A stretch of DNA of 64,000 nt from CBFDBF01 sp050291465 (GCA_050291465.1 JBNKJV010000012.1:32225-96224); one strand, 5' to 3'; counted from the first letter of the stretch, positions 1 through 8,920 are shown. A program made the numbers and translations. Notes: generated by a model from the sequence alone, not told the origin.

Positions 1-252
1 CACCTGTTCAGCGGCGCCACCATGCTCGGGGCCTTTTTTATCGCCACCGATCCGGTCTCGGCCCCGGGTACCCGGACGGGTCAGCTCATCTACGGCGCCT
101 GTATCGGGGTACTAATCTATATCATCCGCACCTGGGGCGGTTATCCGGATGCGGTCGCCTTCTCGGTACTGCTGATGAACTCCGCCGCACCCTCCCTCGG
201 ACACTTCACCCGTCCACGCACATTCGGCCACCGGAGGGCGGAGCATGACTAA
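1..252 (+). CDS. rnfD: RnfD, electron transport complex subunit D (3' part only)
   Basis: C-terminal 83 residues of the membrane flavoprotein subunit of the Rnf complex (Na+- or H+-coupled ferredoxin:NAD+ oxidoreductase, Rsx in E. coli). The frame is open from base 1, so the start lies outside the window. The visible part carries the family signature 'LGAFFIATDPVSAP', a membrane segment 'GACIGVLIYIIRTWGG' and the conserved tail 'YPDAVAFSVLLMN' and 'TRPRTFGH'. The stop overlaps the rnfG start by 8 bases, so translation is probably coupled. The covalent FMN site of RnfD lies upstream of what is visible. Confidence 0.93.
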   Translation, partial: HLFSGATMLGAFFIATDPVSAPGTRTGQLIYGACIGVLIYIIRTWGGYPDAVAFSVLLMNSAAPSLGHFTRPRTFGHRRAEHD

Positions 253-895
253 GCGCAAGATCGCTGCAGCCGGACTGGTGTTGGCCCTGTTTGCCGTGTT
301 GGGCACGGGACTGGTGGCCTTCACCCATCAGGCCACCAAAGATCAGATTGCCGAGAACGAGCGCCAGGCGCTGTTGAAAAGCCTAAGCGCCATGGTACCG
401 GCTGAAACCATCGACAACGACATCATCAGCGACAAGATCACAGTCCACGAACCGGACATCCTGGGCGGCGAAGAGACTCAGATCTATCGCGGCCGCAAGG
501 GTATCGATCCGGTGGCTGCGGTGTTCACTACTATCGCCCCTGACGGATACAGCGGCCAAATCAAGCTGCTGGTGGCGGTAAAGGCTGACGGCTCCCTGGC
601 CGGAGTCCGGGTGGTAGCACACAAGGAAACCCCGGGATTGGGTGATAAGGCGGAGATCGAGAAGAGTGACTGGGTCCTGGGCTTCAACGACAAGTCCCTG
701 AACAATCCCCCCCTCGACAAATGGGGTGTAAAACGGGATGGCGGAACCTTCGACCAGTTCACCGGCGCCACCATTACCCCACGCGCCATCGTCAAAGCGG
801 TTAAGAAGACCCTGATCTATTTCAGAGACAACAGAACAGCCGTCTTTGCAAAGATACAGAACAACGCGCAAGCAACTCCCGGAGATAAAGGATAA
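245..895 (+). CDS. rnfG: RnfG, FMN-binding subunit of the Rnf complex
   Basis: 216-residue subunit G. It has one N-terminal membrane anchor (residues 6-27) followed by a periplasmic FMN-binding domain. The flavinylation motif D-x-F-T-G-A-T is present at residues 170-176, so Thr176 is the expected covalent FMN attachment residue (family knowledge: phosphoester-linked FMN on the last Thr of S/TGAT). A second conserved block is 'KETPGLGDKAE'. It begins inside rnfD, in the gene order D-G-E usual for rnf operons. Length is typical. Confidence 0.95.
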   Translation: MTKRKIAAAGLVLALFAVLGTGLVAFTHQATKDQIAENERQALLKSLSAMVPAETIDNDIISDKITVHEPDILGGEETQIYRGRKGIDPVAAVFTTIAPDGYSGQIKLLVAVKADGSLAGVRVVAHKETPGLGDKAEIEKSDWVLGFNDKSLNNPPLDKWGVKRDGGTFDQFTGATITPRAIVKAVKKTLIYFRDNRTAVFAKIQNNAQATPGDKG

Positions 896-953
896 CGGAC
901 GGAGCCGGAAGGCGAACCAACCGATCCGGAATCAGACTGAAAGGCGACTCGAT

Positions 954-1640
954 ATGGCGGAAATCAGTTACGGTAAAGTAATCCGAGACGGATTATGGGA
1001 CAACAACCAGGCAATTGTTGCGCTGTTGGGCCTGTGTCCGTTGCTCGCGGTCACCAGCACGGCGATTAACGGCCTGGGGCTGGGGATCGCCACCACGGTG
1101 GTGCTGATCCTGTCTAATCTCACCGTATCCCTGATCCGCAATGTGGTGCGGCAGGAAATACGACTGCCGGTGTTTGTGCTGGTTATCGCCTCATTCGTCA
1201 CCGCCGTGGAACTCAGTATGAATGCCTGGTTCTACGAACTGTTCAAGGTGCTGGGTATTTTTATTCCACTGATTGTAACCAACTGCGCCATTATCGGCCG
1301 GGCTGAGGCGTTTGCCTCCAAAAACAGCCCGTTCAAATCGGTCGTGGACGGCCTTTCCATGGGCATCGGTTTTACTCTCGCCCTGGTGGTACTGGGTTCC
1401 ATGCGGGAAATCATCGGCATGGGGACGCTGTTTTCCCAGGCACATCTGATGTTCGGGGAAGCGGCGGCCGGTCTGACTATAAGCCTTGGAGATAACTTTA
1501 AAGGTATGCTGCTGGCGATACTGCCGCCGGGGGCGTTTATCGGCATGGGTTTTCTGATCGCACTGAAACACATCATTGATGAGCGCTCGGAGAAGAAACC
1601 GGCCCCGGCCTCGGAAGAGGTGGAACCGGCAACGGTTTAG
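954..1640 (+). CDS. rnfE: RnfE, integral membrane subunit of the Rnf complex
   Basis: 228 residues from the ATG at 954. An upstream in-frame start at 846 would run 50 bases into rnfG and add a non-homologous leader, so 954 is preferred; the protein then begins 'MAEISYGKVIRDGLWDNN', as RnfE/RsxE usually does. Six hydrophobic segments are visible, with the family blocks 'LCPLLAVTSTAINGLGLG' and 'IPLIVTNCAIIGRAEAFA', the latter holding the Cys linked to the membrane iron-sulfur site. The C-terminus is a short charged Pro/Glu tail. It is the last gene of the operon: a terminator follows, and nth, its usual neighbour, comes only after an unrelated reverse-strand kinase gene. Confidence 0.95.
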   Translation: MAEISYGKVIRDGLWDNNQAIVALLGLCPLLAVTSTAINGLGLGIATTVVLILSNLTVSLIRNVVRQEIRLPVFVLVIASFVTAVELSMNAWFYELFKVLGIFIPLIVTNCAIIGRAEAFASKNSPFKSVVDGLSMGIGFTLALVVLGSMREIIGMGTLFSQAHLMFGEAAAGLTISLGDNFKGMLLAILPPGAFIGMGFLIALKHIIDERSEKKPAPASEEVEPATV

Positions 1641-1721
1641 GGATACCCCTCCCGGCGTCCCCCACATGTAGGGAAGGAGGTAATAGGCATTACTTCCTAA
1701 TTGAAAATCAATCCGAATCGC

Positions 1722-1756
1722 AAAGGGCCGTCATACGACGGCCCTTTCTTTTTTTT
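1722..1756 (+). terminator. Intrinsic terminator of the rnf operon
   Basis: An 11-bp perfect stem (1722-1732 pairing with 1737-1747, loop ATAC) is followed by C and eight T's. It lies 81 bases after the rnfE stop. Confidence 0.9.
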
Positions 1757-1872
1757 GAAGTGCGCAAATACGCGGATAGCGCAGAGTTGTCCGCGGTTCC
1801 ATGCAGGTTAACGACACGGCGTGCTGCAGAATACAGGGACTCCGGATGTTCCGGAAGCGGCATTCCGACCGC

Positions 1873-3519
1873 TTATTCCGCCAACGCGTTTTTCACCGCC
1901 GCATTGAGAAGCTCGGGAACAAAGGGCTTCTTTACGAAAGACACCGAGTGACGCACCCCGAGATTCAATCTTTTCCGGCTATAACCGAGAAACACAACCG
2001 GGAGCTCCACACCGAGATAGTCACGGAATACTTCCGATATACGTTCCACGTTCTGACCTTCAGGAGAGTCGGCAACTATGACGAGATCCACGCCCCCCTC
2101 CTCCTCCGCCGCGGTTATGGCATTGGCCAGATCGCTTATGCGCTGAACCGCTTTGCCTTTAATGCCGATCTCGCGACAGGCATCGATGATGGCGGCGAGA
2201 CTGGATTCGTTGGTTTCATATATCAGCGCTTTTTTCATCGCCTGCTCCTGCGCCGGCACCACAACAACGTCCCCTTCCTCCGCGACCTGCAACGGCAATC
2301 TGACCCAGAACCGGGTACCCTCCCCTTTCGCGCTTCGAAAGCCGATATCCCCACCCATAAGCGTCACCAGTTTCTTGGCGATCGCCGTCCCGATACCGGT
2401 GCCGCCGTAATTACCTTCGGCGACCTGCTCAGCCTGCCAAAAACTGTCGAAGATCCGTCCCTGTATGTCTTTGGGAATACCGATGCCGGTATCTTTTACC
2501 TCCAGGAAAAGATCGTTCCTGTCCGACTCCGCCAGTCTCGCCCGCACCACCACCTCGCCATACTCGGTAAACTTGACCGCGTTTCCCACCAGGTTGAAAA
2601 GGACCTGACGAAGACGCAGCTCATCGCCCAGATACACCGAGGGGACATTGCCTTCCACATGACACACGAGTTCAACTCCCTTCTGCTGAGACACTACCGA
2701 GAGGGCCGAGCATATATCCAGCAGCATGGTGCGAATCTCGAAGGGAACTGTTTCCAGTTCCAGATTCCCCGCCTCTATCTTGGAGTAGTCCAGTGCGTCG
2801 CCGATGAGAGAATTAAGCACGCTGGCGGAGGAGAAGATGGATTCGGCATAATCCCGTTGTTCCGGTGTCATGCTGGTATCGTAAAGATGCGCAACCATTC
2901 CGTTTATGCCCCCCAACGGTGCGCGCAGTTCCTTGGTGATATTGGAAAGAAAGATACCCTTTGCCTTATTGGCCCGTTCCGCCTCTGTTCGGGCATTATG
3001 CAATTTACGCAGCAGTACGTATTGATAGAAGGGCAATACCACCAATACCACTAAACGGAAAAACACCTCCAGATAATTCTCCTGCCACTGCTCAAGAATG
3101 GTAATAACCGTTATATAGGCAACGACGCTCATGATCGAAGCGGCCCGCAGAAGCTCTTTGCCGTAGCGCGAACCGGAGGAGACGAATATCCAGATGTAAA
3201 GGAGATAGAAGGGATGCACCGCATCATGGGTCATAAAGATGCAGAAGGTGGTGGCCGAGATATCGACAGCGGTGGAGAGATAGCGACGCTCCTCCCATAC
3301 CGGCCGCTTCAGAATACTGATAAGAAACGCGACAAATGCAATCAGGTAGGCAAAAAACAGGAAATAATAATGTTCGTCCGCCACCGCGTAACGGCCGGTA
3401 GAAGCCCCCAGACCGATATACAGAGCGGCAAAGATCCAGACGCCCAGACGAATCAGCGCGGACTGAAACTCAGGATTGGACAACAGGCCGGATTGGCGAA
3501 ACTGCTCCTTTAGATTCAA
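1873..3519 (-). CDS. Membrane hybrid histidine kinase homologue with degenerate H-box and receiver
   Basis: 548 residues. Residues 20-175 hold five or six hydrophobic segments, a layout like RpfC-type sensors. The dimerisation helix follows, with 'NITKELRAPL' at residues 193-202 where active kinases have 'N-M-S-H-E-L-R-T-P-L': the phosphoacceptor His is Lys196 (codon AAG, read as ctt at 2932-2934). The ATPase domain looks intact (N box 'NLVGNAVKF' at 309-317, G1 'DTGIGIP' at 343-349, G2 'GGTGIG' at 372-377). The C-terminal receiver (about 429-545) is also degenerate: the acidic pair is Glu435-Thr, the phospho-Asp position is Ala483 with Asp484 next to it, while the conserved Lys of 'FVKKPF' is kept. 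It may be a pseudokinase or regulator of another kinase. It stands alone, with no response regulator alongside. Confidence 0.85.
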   Translation of the reverse strand: MNLKEQFRQSGLLSNPEFQSALIRLGVWIFAALYIGLGASTGRYAVADEHYYFLFFAYLIAFVAFLISILKRPVWEERRYLSTAVDISATTFCIFMTHDAVHPFYLLYIWIFVSSGSRYGKELLRAASIMSVVAYITVITILEQWQENYLEVFFRLVVLVVLPFYQYVLLRKLHNARTEAERANKAKGIFLSNITKELRAPLGGINGMVAHLYDTSMTPEQRDYAESIFSSASVLNSLIGDALDYSKIEAGNLELETVPFEIRTMLLDICSALSVVSQQKGVELVCHVEGNVPSVYLGDELRLRQVLFNLVGNAVKFTEYGEVVVRARLAESDRNDLFLEVKDTGIGIPKDIQGRIFDSFWQAEQVAEGNYGGTGIGTAIAKKLVTLMGGDIGFRSAKGEGTRFWVRLPLQVAEEGDVVVVPAQEQAMKKALIYETNESSLAAIIDACREIGIKGKAVQRISDLANAITAAEEEGGVDLVIVADSPEGQNVERISEVFRDYLGVELPVVFLGYSRKRLNLGVRHSVSFVKKPFVPELLNAAVKNALAE

Positions 3520-3724
3520 CTGGTATACTCCGGTTTAGGACATCCCTGTGATTGCCATTCTATCCGATGGAGCGAAACCCCGAGGATACTGTTTTTTCGA
3601 TCGGCATAGCATCCCGGAGTTACTCGCAGCGTGTTAAACGTCAAAATTATAACGCCTAATACGAGCTGTTTTAAAATAGGTTCCAGTCATTGAATTTAGC
3701 CCTATACACAGTATTTTTCCATAT

Positions 3725-4360
3725 ATGAACGAAATTAAACGCCGTGAGATATTCCTGCGCCTGCGCCAGGCCAATCCCACACCGACTACTGAGCTTGATT
3801 ACCATACCCCGTTTGAACTGTTGATCGCAGTGATTCTTTCCGCGCAGGCCACCGATCGCAGCGTTAACAAGGCGACTGCGGAGCTGTTTGCGGTTGCCAA
3901 CACCCCCCAAGGGATTCAGGAACTGGGGGAAGTGGGTTTGAAGCGGTACATAAAGTCTATCGGTCTGTTCAACACCAAAGCCAAAAATATCATCGCCACC
4001 TGTCGCTTATTGCTGCAGCGACACCAGGGTCAGGTACCTGCCGATCGCAAGGAACTGGAAGCACTCCCCGGGGTAGGCAGAAAAACCGCGAACGTGGTAC
4101 TCAATACCGCCTTCGGCCACCCTACCATGGCGGTGGATACGCATATCTTCAGAGTAGCCAATCGCACCCGGCTGGCGCCCGGGAAAACACCGCTGGAAGT
4201 GGAAAAAAAGCTGCTGCGGCTGGTACCCGAAGGGTTTTTAAAAGACGCCCACCACTGGCTTATCCTGCATGGCAGATATACCTGCGTAGCACGCAGACCC
4301 AGGTGTGGTTCCTGTATCATTGAAGATCTTTGTGAATTTAGAGAGAAGACCTCGGACTGA
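3725..4360 (+). CDS. nth: Endonuclease III (DNA glycosylase/AP lyase)
   Basis: 211 residues, the usual length. Bifunctional base-excision repair enzyme that removes oxidised pyrimidines. The helix-hairpin-helix 'LPGVGRKTANVV' carries catalytic Lys120, and 'AVDTHIFRV' carries catalytic Asp138. The C-terminal [4Fe-4S] loop shows the exact C-x6-C-x2-C-x5-C spacing. In E. coli nth directly follows rsxE; here the same pair is separated by the reverse-strand kinase gene. The ATG at 3725 gives the normal N-terminus. Confidence 0.97.
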   Translation: MNEIKRREIFLRLRQANPTPTTELDYHTPFELLIAVILSAQATDRSVNKATAELFAVANTPQGIQELGEVGLKRYIKSIGLFNTKAKNIIATCRLLLQRHQGQVPADRKELEALPGVGRKTANVVLNTAFGHPTMAVDTHIFRVANRTRLAPGKTPLEVEKKLLRLVPEGFLKDAHHWLILHGRYTCVARRPRCGSCIIEDLCEFREKTSD

Positions 4361-4373
4361 CCCGGAGCAGATC

Positions 4374-4802
4374 ATGTTTGGCCAAGACAGAACAGCGATG
4401 CGCCGCTTCTTCATCGAGGCCTGGCGTAAACACCGGAGCGGAGAACCCCTGGAGCCGTTGCAACAGATCATCGCCGGGATCATCCGGCAGCATCCGGAAT
4501 ACCACCGCCTCCTGGAGCACCCCGAGCTGATCCTGGAACGGGAGTTCCTCCCCGAAGAGGGTATGTCGAATCCCTTTCTCCACATGGGCATGCACATCGG
4601 TCTCCAGGAACAGGTCTCCACCGACCGCCCCCCCGGCATCGCCGTCCTCTACCGGGAGCTGCTGCAGAAATCCGGGGATCCCCATGAAGCAGAGCACCGC
4701 ATGATGGAGTGCCTTGGCCGCACGCTGTGGGAAGCGCAGCAGTCCAATACCGCCCCTGACGATGAGGGTTATCTGGAGTGCCTGCGGAAACTCCTGATAT
4801 AG
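4374..4802 (+). CDS. DUF1841 family protein
   Basis: 142 residues from the ATG at 4374, preceded by a GGAG site; it begins 13 bases after nth, so co-transcription is likely. The sequence from 'MFGQDR' through 'HPEYHRLLEHPE' to 'NPFLHMGMHIGLQEQ' and 'EAEHRMMECLGRTLWEAQ' is typical of DUF1841, a small His-rich cytoplasmic family of proteobacteria. Conserved His, Glu and Met residues in amphipathic helices are visible, but no function is known to me. The longer open frame from 4305 would overlap nth and is not supported. Confidence 0.85.
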   Translation: MFGQDRTAMRRFFIEAWRKHRSGEPLEPLQQIIAGIIRQHPEYHRLLEHPELILEREFLPEEGMSNPFLHMGMHIGLQEQVSTDRPPGIAVLYRELLQKSGDPHEAEHRMMECLGRTLWEAQQSNTAPDDEGYLECLRKLLI

Positions 4803-4917
4803 CAAGACAACCTGTTGATATACATGGATATTAGAACCTGGTTATTACCTGGGTCGCTTTTGGCCTATCATTAAAGAACCCCACAGAAACAGCAATAAAG
4901 ATAAGGAGATAAGAAAT

Positions 4918-5352
4918 ATGAGCACAGCCTGGGTAGTCGTTGCTGATTCCAGTCGGGCACGTATTTTCGCTGCCGAAAAGCCCATCAGTTCCCTGGTCGA
5001 AATCCAGACCCTCACCCATCCGGAAAGCCGGCTGCACCAGGGAGACCTGGTGTCTGACAGACCCGGTCGCGACCGCAACAGCGGTACCGGCAGCCACGAT
5101 ATGGGGCACGAATCGGATGCCAAGGAGGAACAGGCACAGCGCTTCGCAGCCCAGGTATGCGACGCCGTGGAAACGGCAAGAGCCAGAGGAGAATTCGAAA
5201 AACTCTATGTCGTCGCTGCGCCGGGTTTTCTCGGCCTGCTCAGAAAGCAGCAGAACGACGCCCTTAAAAAGGTGGTTACCGCGGAGATTTCAAAGAATCT
5301 CTCCACCAAAAGCCCGGAGGATATCCGGAAATCCCTGCCGCAGTACCTCTGA
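4918..5352 (+). CDS. Host attachment family protein (AtsR-like, Host_attach)
   Basis: 144 residues, with a strong AAGGAG site. The start 'STAWVVVADSSRARIFAAE', the central 'SDRPGRDRNSGTGSHDMGHE' and the end 'VVAAPGFLGLLRK...ISKNLSTKSPEDIRKSLP' match the family named for a plant-attachment protein. The fold resembles eRF1 domain 2 or baeRF-type domains, which is family knowledge, so the name may mislead about its role. Its TGA overlaps the ATG of the Lon-like gene by one base (TGATG), so the two are translationally coupled. Confidence 0.85.
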   Translation: MSTAWVVVADSSRARIFAAEKPISSLVEIQTLTHPESRLHQGDLVSDRPGRDRNSGTGSHDMGHESDAKEEQAQRFAAQVCDAVETARARGEFEKLYVVAAPGFLGLLRKQQNDALKKVVTAEISKNLSTKSPEDIRKSLPQYL

Positions 5353-7748
5353 TGAAGACCCGGGTGCTAGAACCCCTTGATCCAGCGGAGCTTTACCACG
5401 CCTGCGATCCCGGCAAACTGGGGTTTGAAACCACCGCCGAACTTGCGCACCTGACCCATACCATCGGTCAGGAACGGGCGCTCGACTCCATCCGGTTCGG
5501 TGTGGGCATTCCGCACGAGGGATATAACCTCTATGTAATGGGGTCCACCGGCCTCGGACGCCACACCATGGTACATGAGGCCCTGGAGCAGCGTGCAAAA
5601 GACGCGCCCCGCCCCCCGGATTGGTGCTACATCTCCAACTACGACCATCCGCACAACCCGTTCGCCATCTCCCTACCCGCGGGCACCGCCAGGCGCCTGC
5701 GAAAACAGATGGAACAGCTGGTTGAAGACCTGTTAAGCGCCATCCCGGCCGCTTTTCAAAGTGACGAATACCGGCGCCGGGCAAAAGAGATCAATGATGA
5801 GTTCAAGTCCCGGGAAGAGAAGACCGCCATTCACCTCGGCGAGAAGGCTCAGGAGAAGGGTATCGCCCTGTTACACGGCCCGGCCGGCTATACTCTGGCA
5901 CCGCAGAAAAAGGGCAGGATCCTTTCCCCCGAAGAGTTCCAGGAACTGTCGGAAGAAGAACAGGAGAGCTTGGGCCAGGTTTTGGAACAGATCAAGGACG
6001 AGCTGAAAAAGGCGATGGGGAGACTGCCTGAATGGCAACGCGAGATGCAGCGTCGCTTCAAGGAGCTGGATACCGAGATCGTGGAACTGACGGTCAACCA
6101 ATTCATCGGCGAACTGGAAAAGGCATATAGCGAGTTCCCCCGGGTCCTGGAGTACCTCACCGACACCAAGAAAGACATCGTGGAAAACATGGCCCTGTTC
6201 CGTCAGGAAGAGAGCTATGGCAAACCGCACTCAGGTCAGGAGCCGGAATTCAACCGCTACCAGATCAATATCCTGGTGGACAACGCCGACACCCAGGGCG
6301 CGCCCATTGTTTTTGAGGACAATCCCACGTACCAGAATCTGATCGGCAGGGTTGAACATCTGGCCCGCATGGGGACTCTGCTTACCGATTTCACCCTCAT
6401 CAAACAAGGGGCCATTCACCGCGCCAACGGCGGTTACCTGATACTGGATGCCGAGAAAGTCCTGACCAACCCCTTCGCCTGGACGGCCTTGAAAAGGGCG
6501 TTACGCTCCCAGGAGGCCCGAATCGAATCTCTGGAACGGCAACTGAGCCTGGTCAGCACCATCTCTCTCGAGCCGCAACCGATCCCGATCGACCTGAAGG
6601 TGATCCTTATCGGTAGCCGTCTGCTCTACTATCTCCTGAAGGAGTACGAACCGGAGTTCGGACTACTGTTCAAAGTTACCGCCGACTTTTCCGAGGATAT
6701 GCCGCGGGAAGGAGATAACGAACACCTGTACGCCCAGTTAATCGCCACCCTGCAGCATCGGGAGGGGCTGCGGGAAATCACCTGCGACGGCGTGGCCCGT
6801 ATTATCGAGGAGAGTGTCCGTCGGGCCTGGAACGGTGAAAAGATCTCCCTGCACATGGGCAATCTTCTGGACCTGTTACAGGAAGCCGACTACTGGGCGA
6901 CCCAGGCCGACAGCAAGCTGGTTCAGAAACAGCATGTGCAGGACGCCGTCGACGCCCAGACACGGCGCGTGGATCAACTCCGGGAGGAACTGCGGGAACG
7001 GGTGATCGAGGGCACCGTAAAGATCGACACCGAGGGAGCGCAGCTCTCCCAGGTCAACGGCCTTTCAGTTATTCAACTCGGCGATTACGCCTTCGGCATG
7101 CCCACCCGTATCAGTGCCACCGCCCGTCTCGGCAGTGGCGAGGTGATTGATATCGAGCGGGAAATCGAACAGGGCGGACCGATTCATACCAAAGGGGTGA
7201 TGATACTGTCCGCTTACCTCGGTGCACGTTATGCCAAACACCAACCCCTCTCCCTGTCCGCCAGTCTGGTATTCGAACAGAGTTACGGTTTAGTGGATGG
7301 AGACAGCGCCTCCGCCGCGGAGTTGTGCGCCCTGCTCTCCTCCATCGGCGACATACCGTTGAACCAGTCTCTTGCCATCACCGGCTCCATCAATCAGCAC
7401 GGCGAGATTCAGGCTATAGGCGGTGTTTCTCAGAAGATCGAGGGGTTCTTCGATATCTGCAACAGTCGCGGGCTGACCGGAGAACAGGGCGTCATCATCC
7501 CCGAAAGCAACGTCAAGGACCTGATGCTGAAACAGGAGGTGGTGGATGCCGCCCGGGCCGGCAAGTTTGCCGTTTATGCGGTAAGTCATGCCGATCAGGC
7601 CATGGAGCTGCTCACCGGACTCCCCGCCGGTGTTCCCGATGCCGACGGCATCTATCCGGAGGGCTGCGTGAACAACCGGATCCAGTTGCGGCTGGCCGAA
7701 TGGATTGCTCTGCGACAGCACTACGCCCAACCGCCGAAGGAGGATTGA
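5352..7748 (+). CDS. Lon-family AAA+ protease (AAA_32/YcbZ-like)
   Basis: 798 residues. The N-terminal nucleotide site at 64-72 is 'GSTGLGRHT', with Arg70 in place of the Walker A Lys. A long charged coiled-coil-like insert spans about 110-270, then a second ATPase segment with a Walker-B-like 'RANGGYLILDAEKVL'. The C-terminal Lon protease domain has catalytic Ser652 ('GDSASAAE') and Lys695 ('GGVSQKIEGF'), 43 residues apart as in E. coli Lon. It also carries 'TGSINQHGEIQAIGG'. It belongs to the atypical Lon-like group (E. coli YcbZ relatives), not classical Lon: the Lon N-terminal substrate domain is absent. It is coupled to the preceding host-attachment-like gene. Confidence 0.9.
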   Translation: MKTRVLEPLDPAELYHACDPGKLGFETTAELAHLTHTIGQERALDSIRFGVGIPHEGYNLYVMGSTGLGRHTMVHEALEQRAKDAPRPPDWCYISNYDHPHNPFAISLPAGTARRLRKQMEQLVEDLLSAIPAAFQSDEYRRRAKEINDEFKSREEKTAIHLGEKAQEKGIALLHGPAGYTLAPQKKGRILSPEEFQELSEEEQESLGQVLEQIKDELKKAMGRLPEWQREMQRRFKELDTEIVELTVNQFIGELEKAYSEFPRVLEYLTDTKKDIVENMALFRQEESYGKPHSGQEPEFNRYQINILVDNADTQGAPIVFEDNPTYQNLIGRVEHLARMGTLLTDFTLIKQGAIHRANGGYLILDAEKVLTNPFAWTALKRALRSQEARIESLERQLSLVSTISLEPQPIPIDLKVILIGSRLLYYLLKEYEPEFGLLFKVTADFSEDMPREGDNEHLYAQLIATLQHREGLREITCDGVARIIEESVRRAWNGEKISLHMGNLLDLLQEADYWATQADSKLVQKQHVQDAVDAQTRRVDQLREELRERVIEGTVKIDTEGAQLSQVNGLSVIQLGDYAFGMPTRISATARLGSGEVIDIEREIEQGGPIHTKGVMILSAYLGARYAKHQPLSLSASLVFEQSYGLVDGDSASAAELCALLSSIGDIPLNQSLAITGSINQHGEIQAIGGVSQKIEGFFDICNSRGLTGEQGVIIPESNVKDLMLKQEVVDAARAGKFAVYAVSHADQAMELLTGLPAGVPDADGIYPEGCVNNRIQLRLAEWIALRQHYAQPPKED

Positions 7749-7825
7749 CCCCCCTCCAGGGCATAAGATTCATTAGTCGGAACCGATAACAGACCCGTCA
7801 CTCCGGGTAACCGAGGAGGACCATC

Positions 7826-8575
7826 ATGGCAAGATATATCTTATTGCTGCTGCTGATGTTGCTGGGAACTCAGGGCATGGCGGCCGAACCATTTACGGTG
7901 GTAACCCTGGGGGACAGTCTTACCGAGGGGGACGGGGATGACGGCGCCGGTGGCGGCTACCCGGCCCGGTTGCAGCAACGCCTTGCGACCACGCATCCGG
8001 GTTCAACGGTACAGAACCTGGGGCAATCCGGCTGGACCTCGGACGACCTGATAAATACCCAACTGGAACCGGCGGTGAAGGCGCTGCGTTCGGCACCCTC
8101 CGATTCCATCCCCGTGGCCCTTGTCTGGATCGGCAGCAACGATCTGTTCGGGCTCTACAACTGGGTCTGCGACCAGGACTATCACAACAATCTGGCCGCC
8201 TGCGAACAGGACGGAGAGCGAAACTTCCGCAACAATCTGCAGCGGATACTCGCCGCCCTCAAAGGGAGCGGCGCACAGGTCTACGTCGCCCTGCTGGATG
8301 ATCAGTCAAAACGCCCGGTGATGGCCGATCCCGCCCTGCGCACCAGCAGTTTCGACCTGATCAGCGCGGAAGATGTGCCCCGGATGGCGGCGCAAACCGC
8401 CAAATACAATGAGATTATTCGCCAACTGGCGGAACAGCAGGGGGCGACTACCGTGGATTTTCTCCATACCACCCTGTTCGAAGAGCAGGGCACCCTGGCC
8501 GAGGACGGCAACCACCCTAACGGCGCCGGTTATGACGCCATCGCCGAACACTGGTATCAAAGCGTCACCCGGTAG
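7826..8575 (+). CDS. Secreted SGNH/GDSL hydrolase
   Basis: 249 residues with a clear signal peptide (residues 1-20, cleavage probably after 'GMA-A'). SGNH esterase blocks are all visible: block I 'VVTLGDSLTEG' with the nucleophile Ser, block II Gly in 'NLGQSGWTSDDL', block III 'WIGSNDLFG', and block V 'DGNHPNGAGYDAIAEHW' with the catalytic Asp and His. It is probably a periplasmic or exported lipase, esterase or acyl hydrolase; the substrate cannot be read from the sequence. A GAGGA site precedes the ATG. It is somewhat larger than TesA and carries an insert with two Cys near 'NWVCDQDYHNNLAACEQD'. Confidence 0.9.
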   Translation: MARYILLLLLMLLGTQGMAAEPFTVVTLGDSLTEGDGDDGAGGGYPARLQQRLATTHPGSTVQNLGQSGWTSDDLINTQLEPAVKALRSAPSDSIPVALVWIGSNDLFGLYNWVCDQDYHNNLAACEQDGERNFRNNLQRILAALKGSGAQVYVALLDDQSKRPVMADPALRTSSFDLISAEDVPRMAAQTAKYNEIIRQLAEQQGATTVDFLHTTLFEEQGTLAEDGNHPNGAGYDAIAEHWYQSVTR

Positions 8576-8628
8576 AGCATAGGCAAACCCTGCCCGCCTT
8601 CGCGGCCGGATCAGGAAACAACCCTGTT

Positions 8629-8832
8629 TCAGACCGGACCGACGAAGGTGAAGCCGGCCGCCTCCACCGCCTGTCGCACCACCGTATCCTCCTCCGCCCC
8701 TTCCACGGTCACCAGACCGTTTTCCAGGTCCACCTGTACGGAAGCGGCGGGGGCCGCGGACCGGATGGCCCGTTCCACCGAACTGACACAACCGCCGCAG
8801 TTCATACCCTCCACCTTATAGGTCTTGTTCAT
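8629..8832 (-). CDS. copZ: Heavy-metal-associated domain protein, CopZ-like copper chaperone
   Basis: 67 residues forming a single ferredoxin-like HMA domain with the metal-binding 'GMNCGGC' at residues 9-15. It probably carries Cu(I) to the CopA ATPase encoded just upstream on the same strand. The two genes are separated by 262 bases that contain an interspersed repeat, so shared transcription is uncertain. Confidence 0.88.
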   Translation of the reverse strand: MNKTYKVEGMNCGGCVSSVERAIRSAAPAASVQVDLENGLVTVEGAEEDTVVRQAVEAAGFTFVGPV

Positions 8833-8920
8833 ACTTCACCTCAATATCAACTGCCACCGGAAAAGCAGGCGGCTTCAATAAACCTGACACTCCTCCGCAG
8901 GCGTTTACTTTCGGGATATA

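Noticed and set aside
1801..3054. A 417-codon forward frame opposite the sensor kinase
   Set aside because: It mirrors the kinase gene, is His- and Arg-rich and has no domain; the kinase ATPase boxes on the other strand are clear.
4918..7748. Toxin-antitoxin or phage-defence pair
   Set aside because: The coupled small gene and Lon-like protease look suggestive, but both are recognisable chromosomal families and no toxin motif or mobile context is present.
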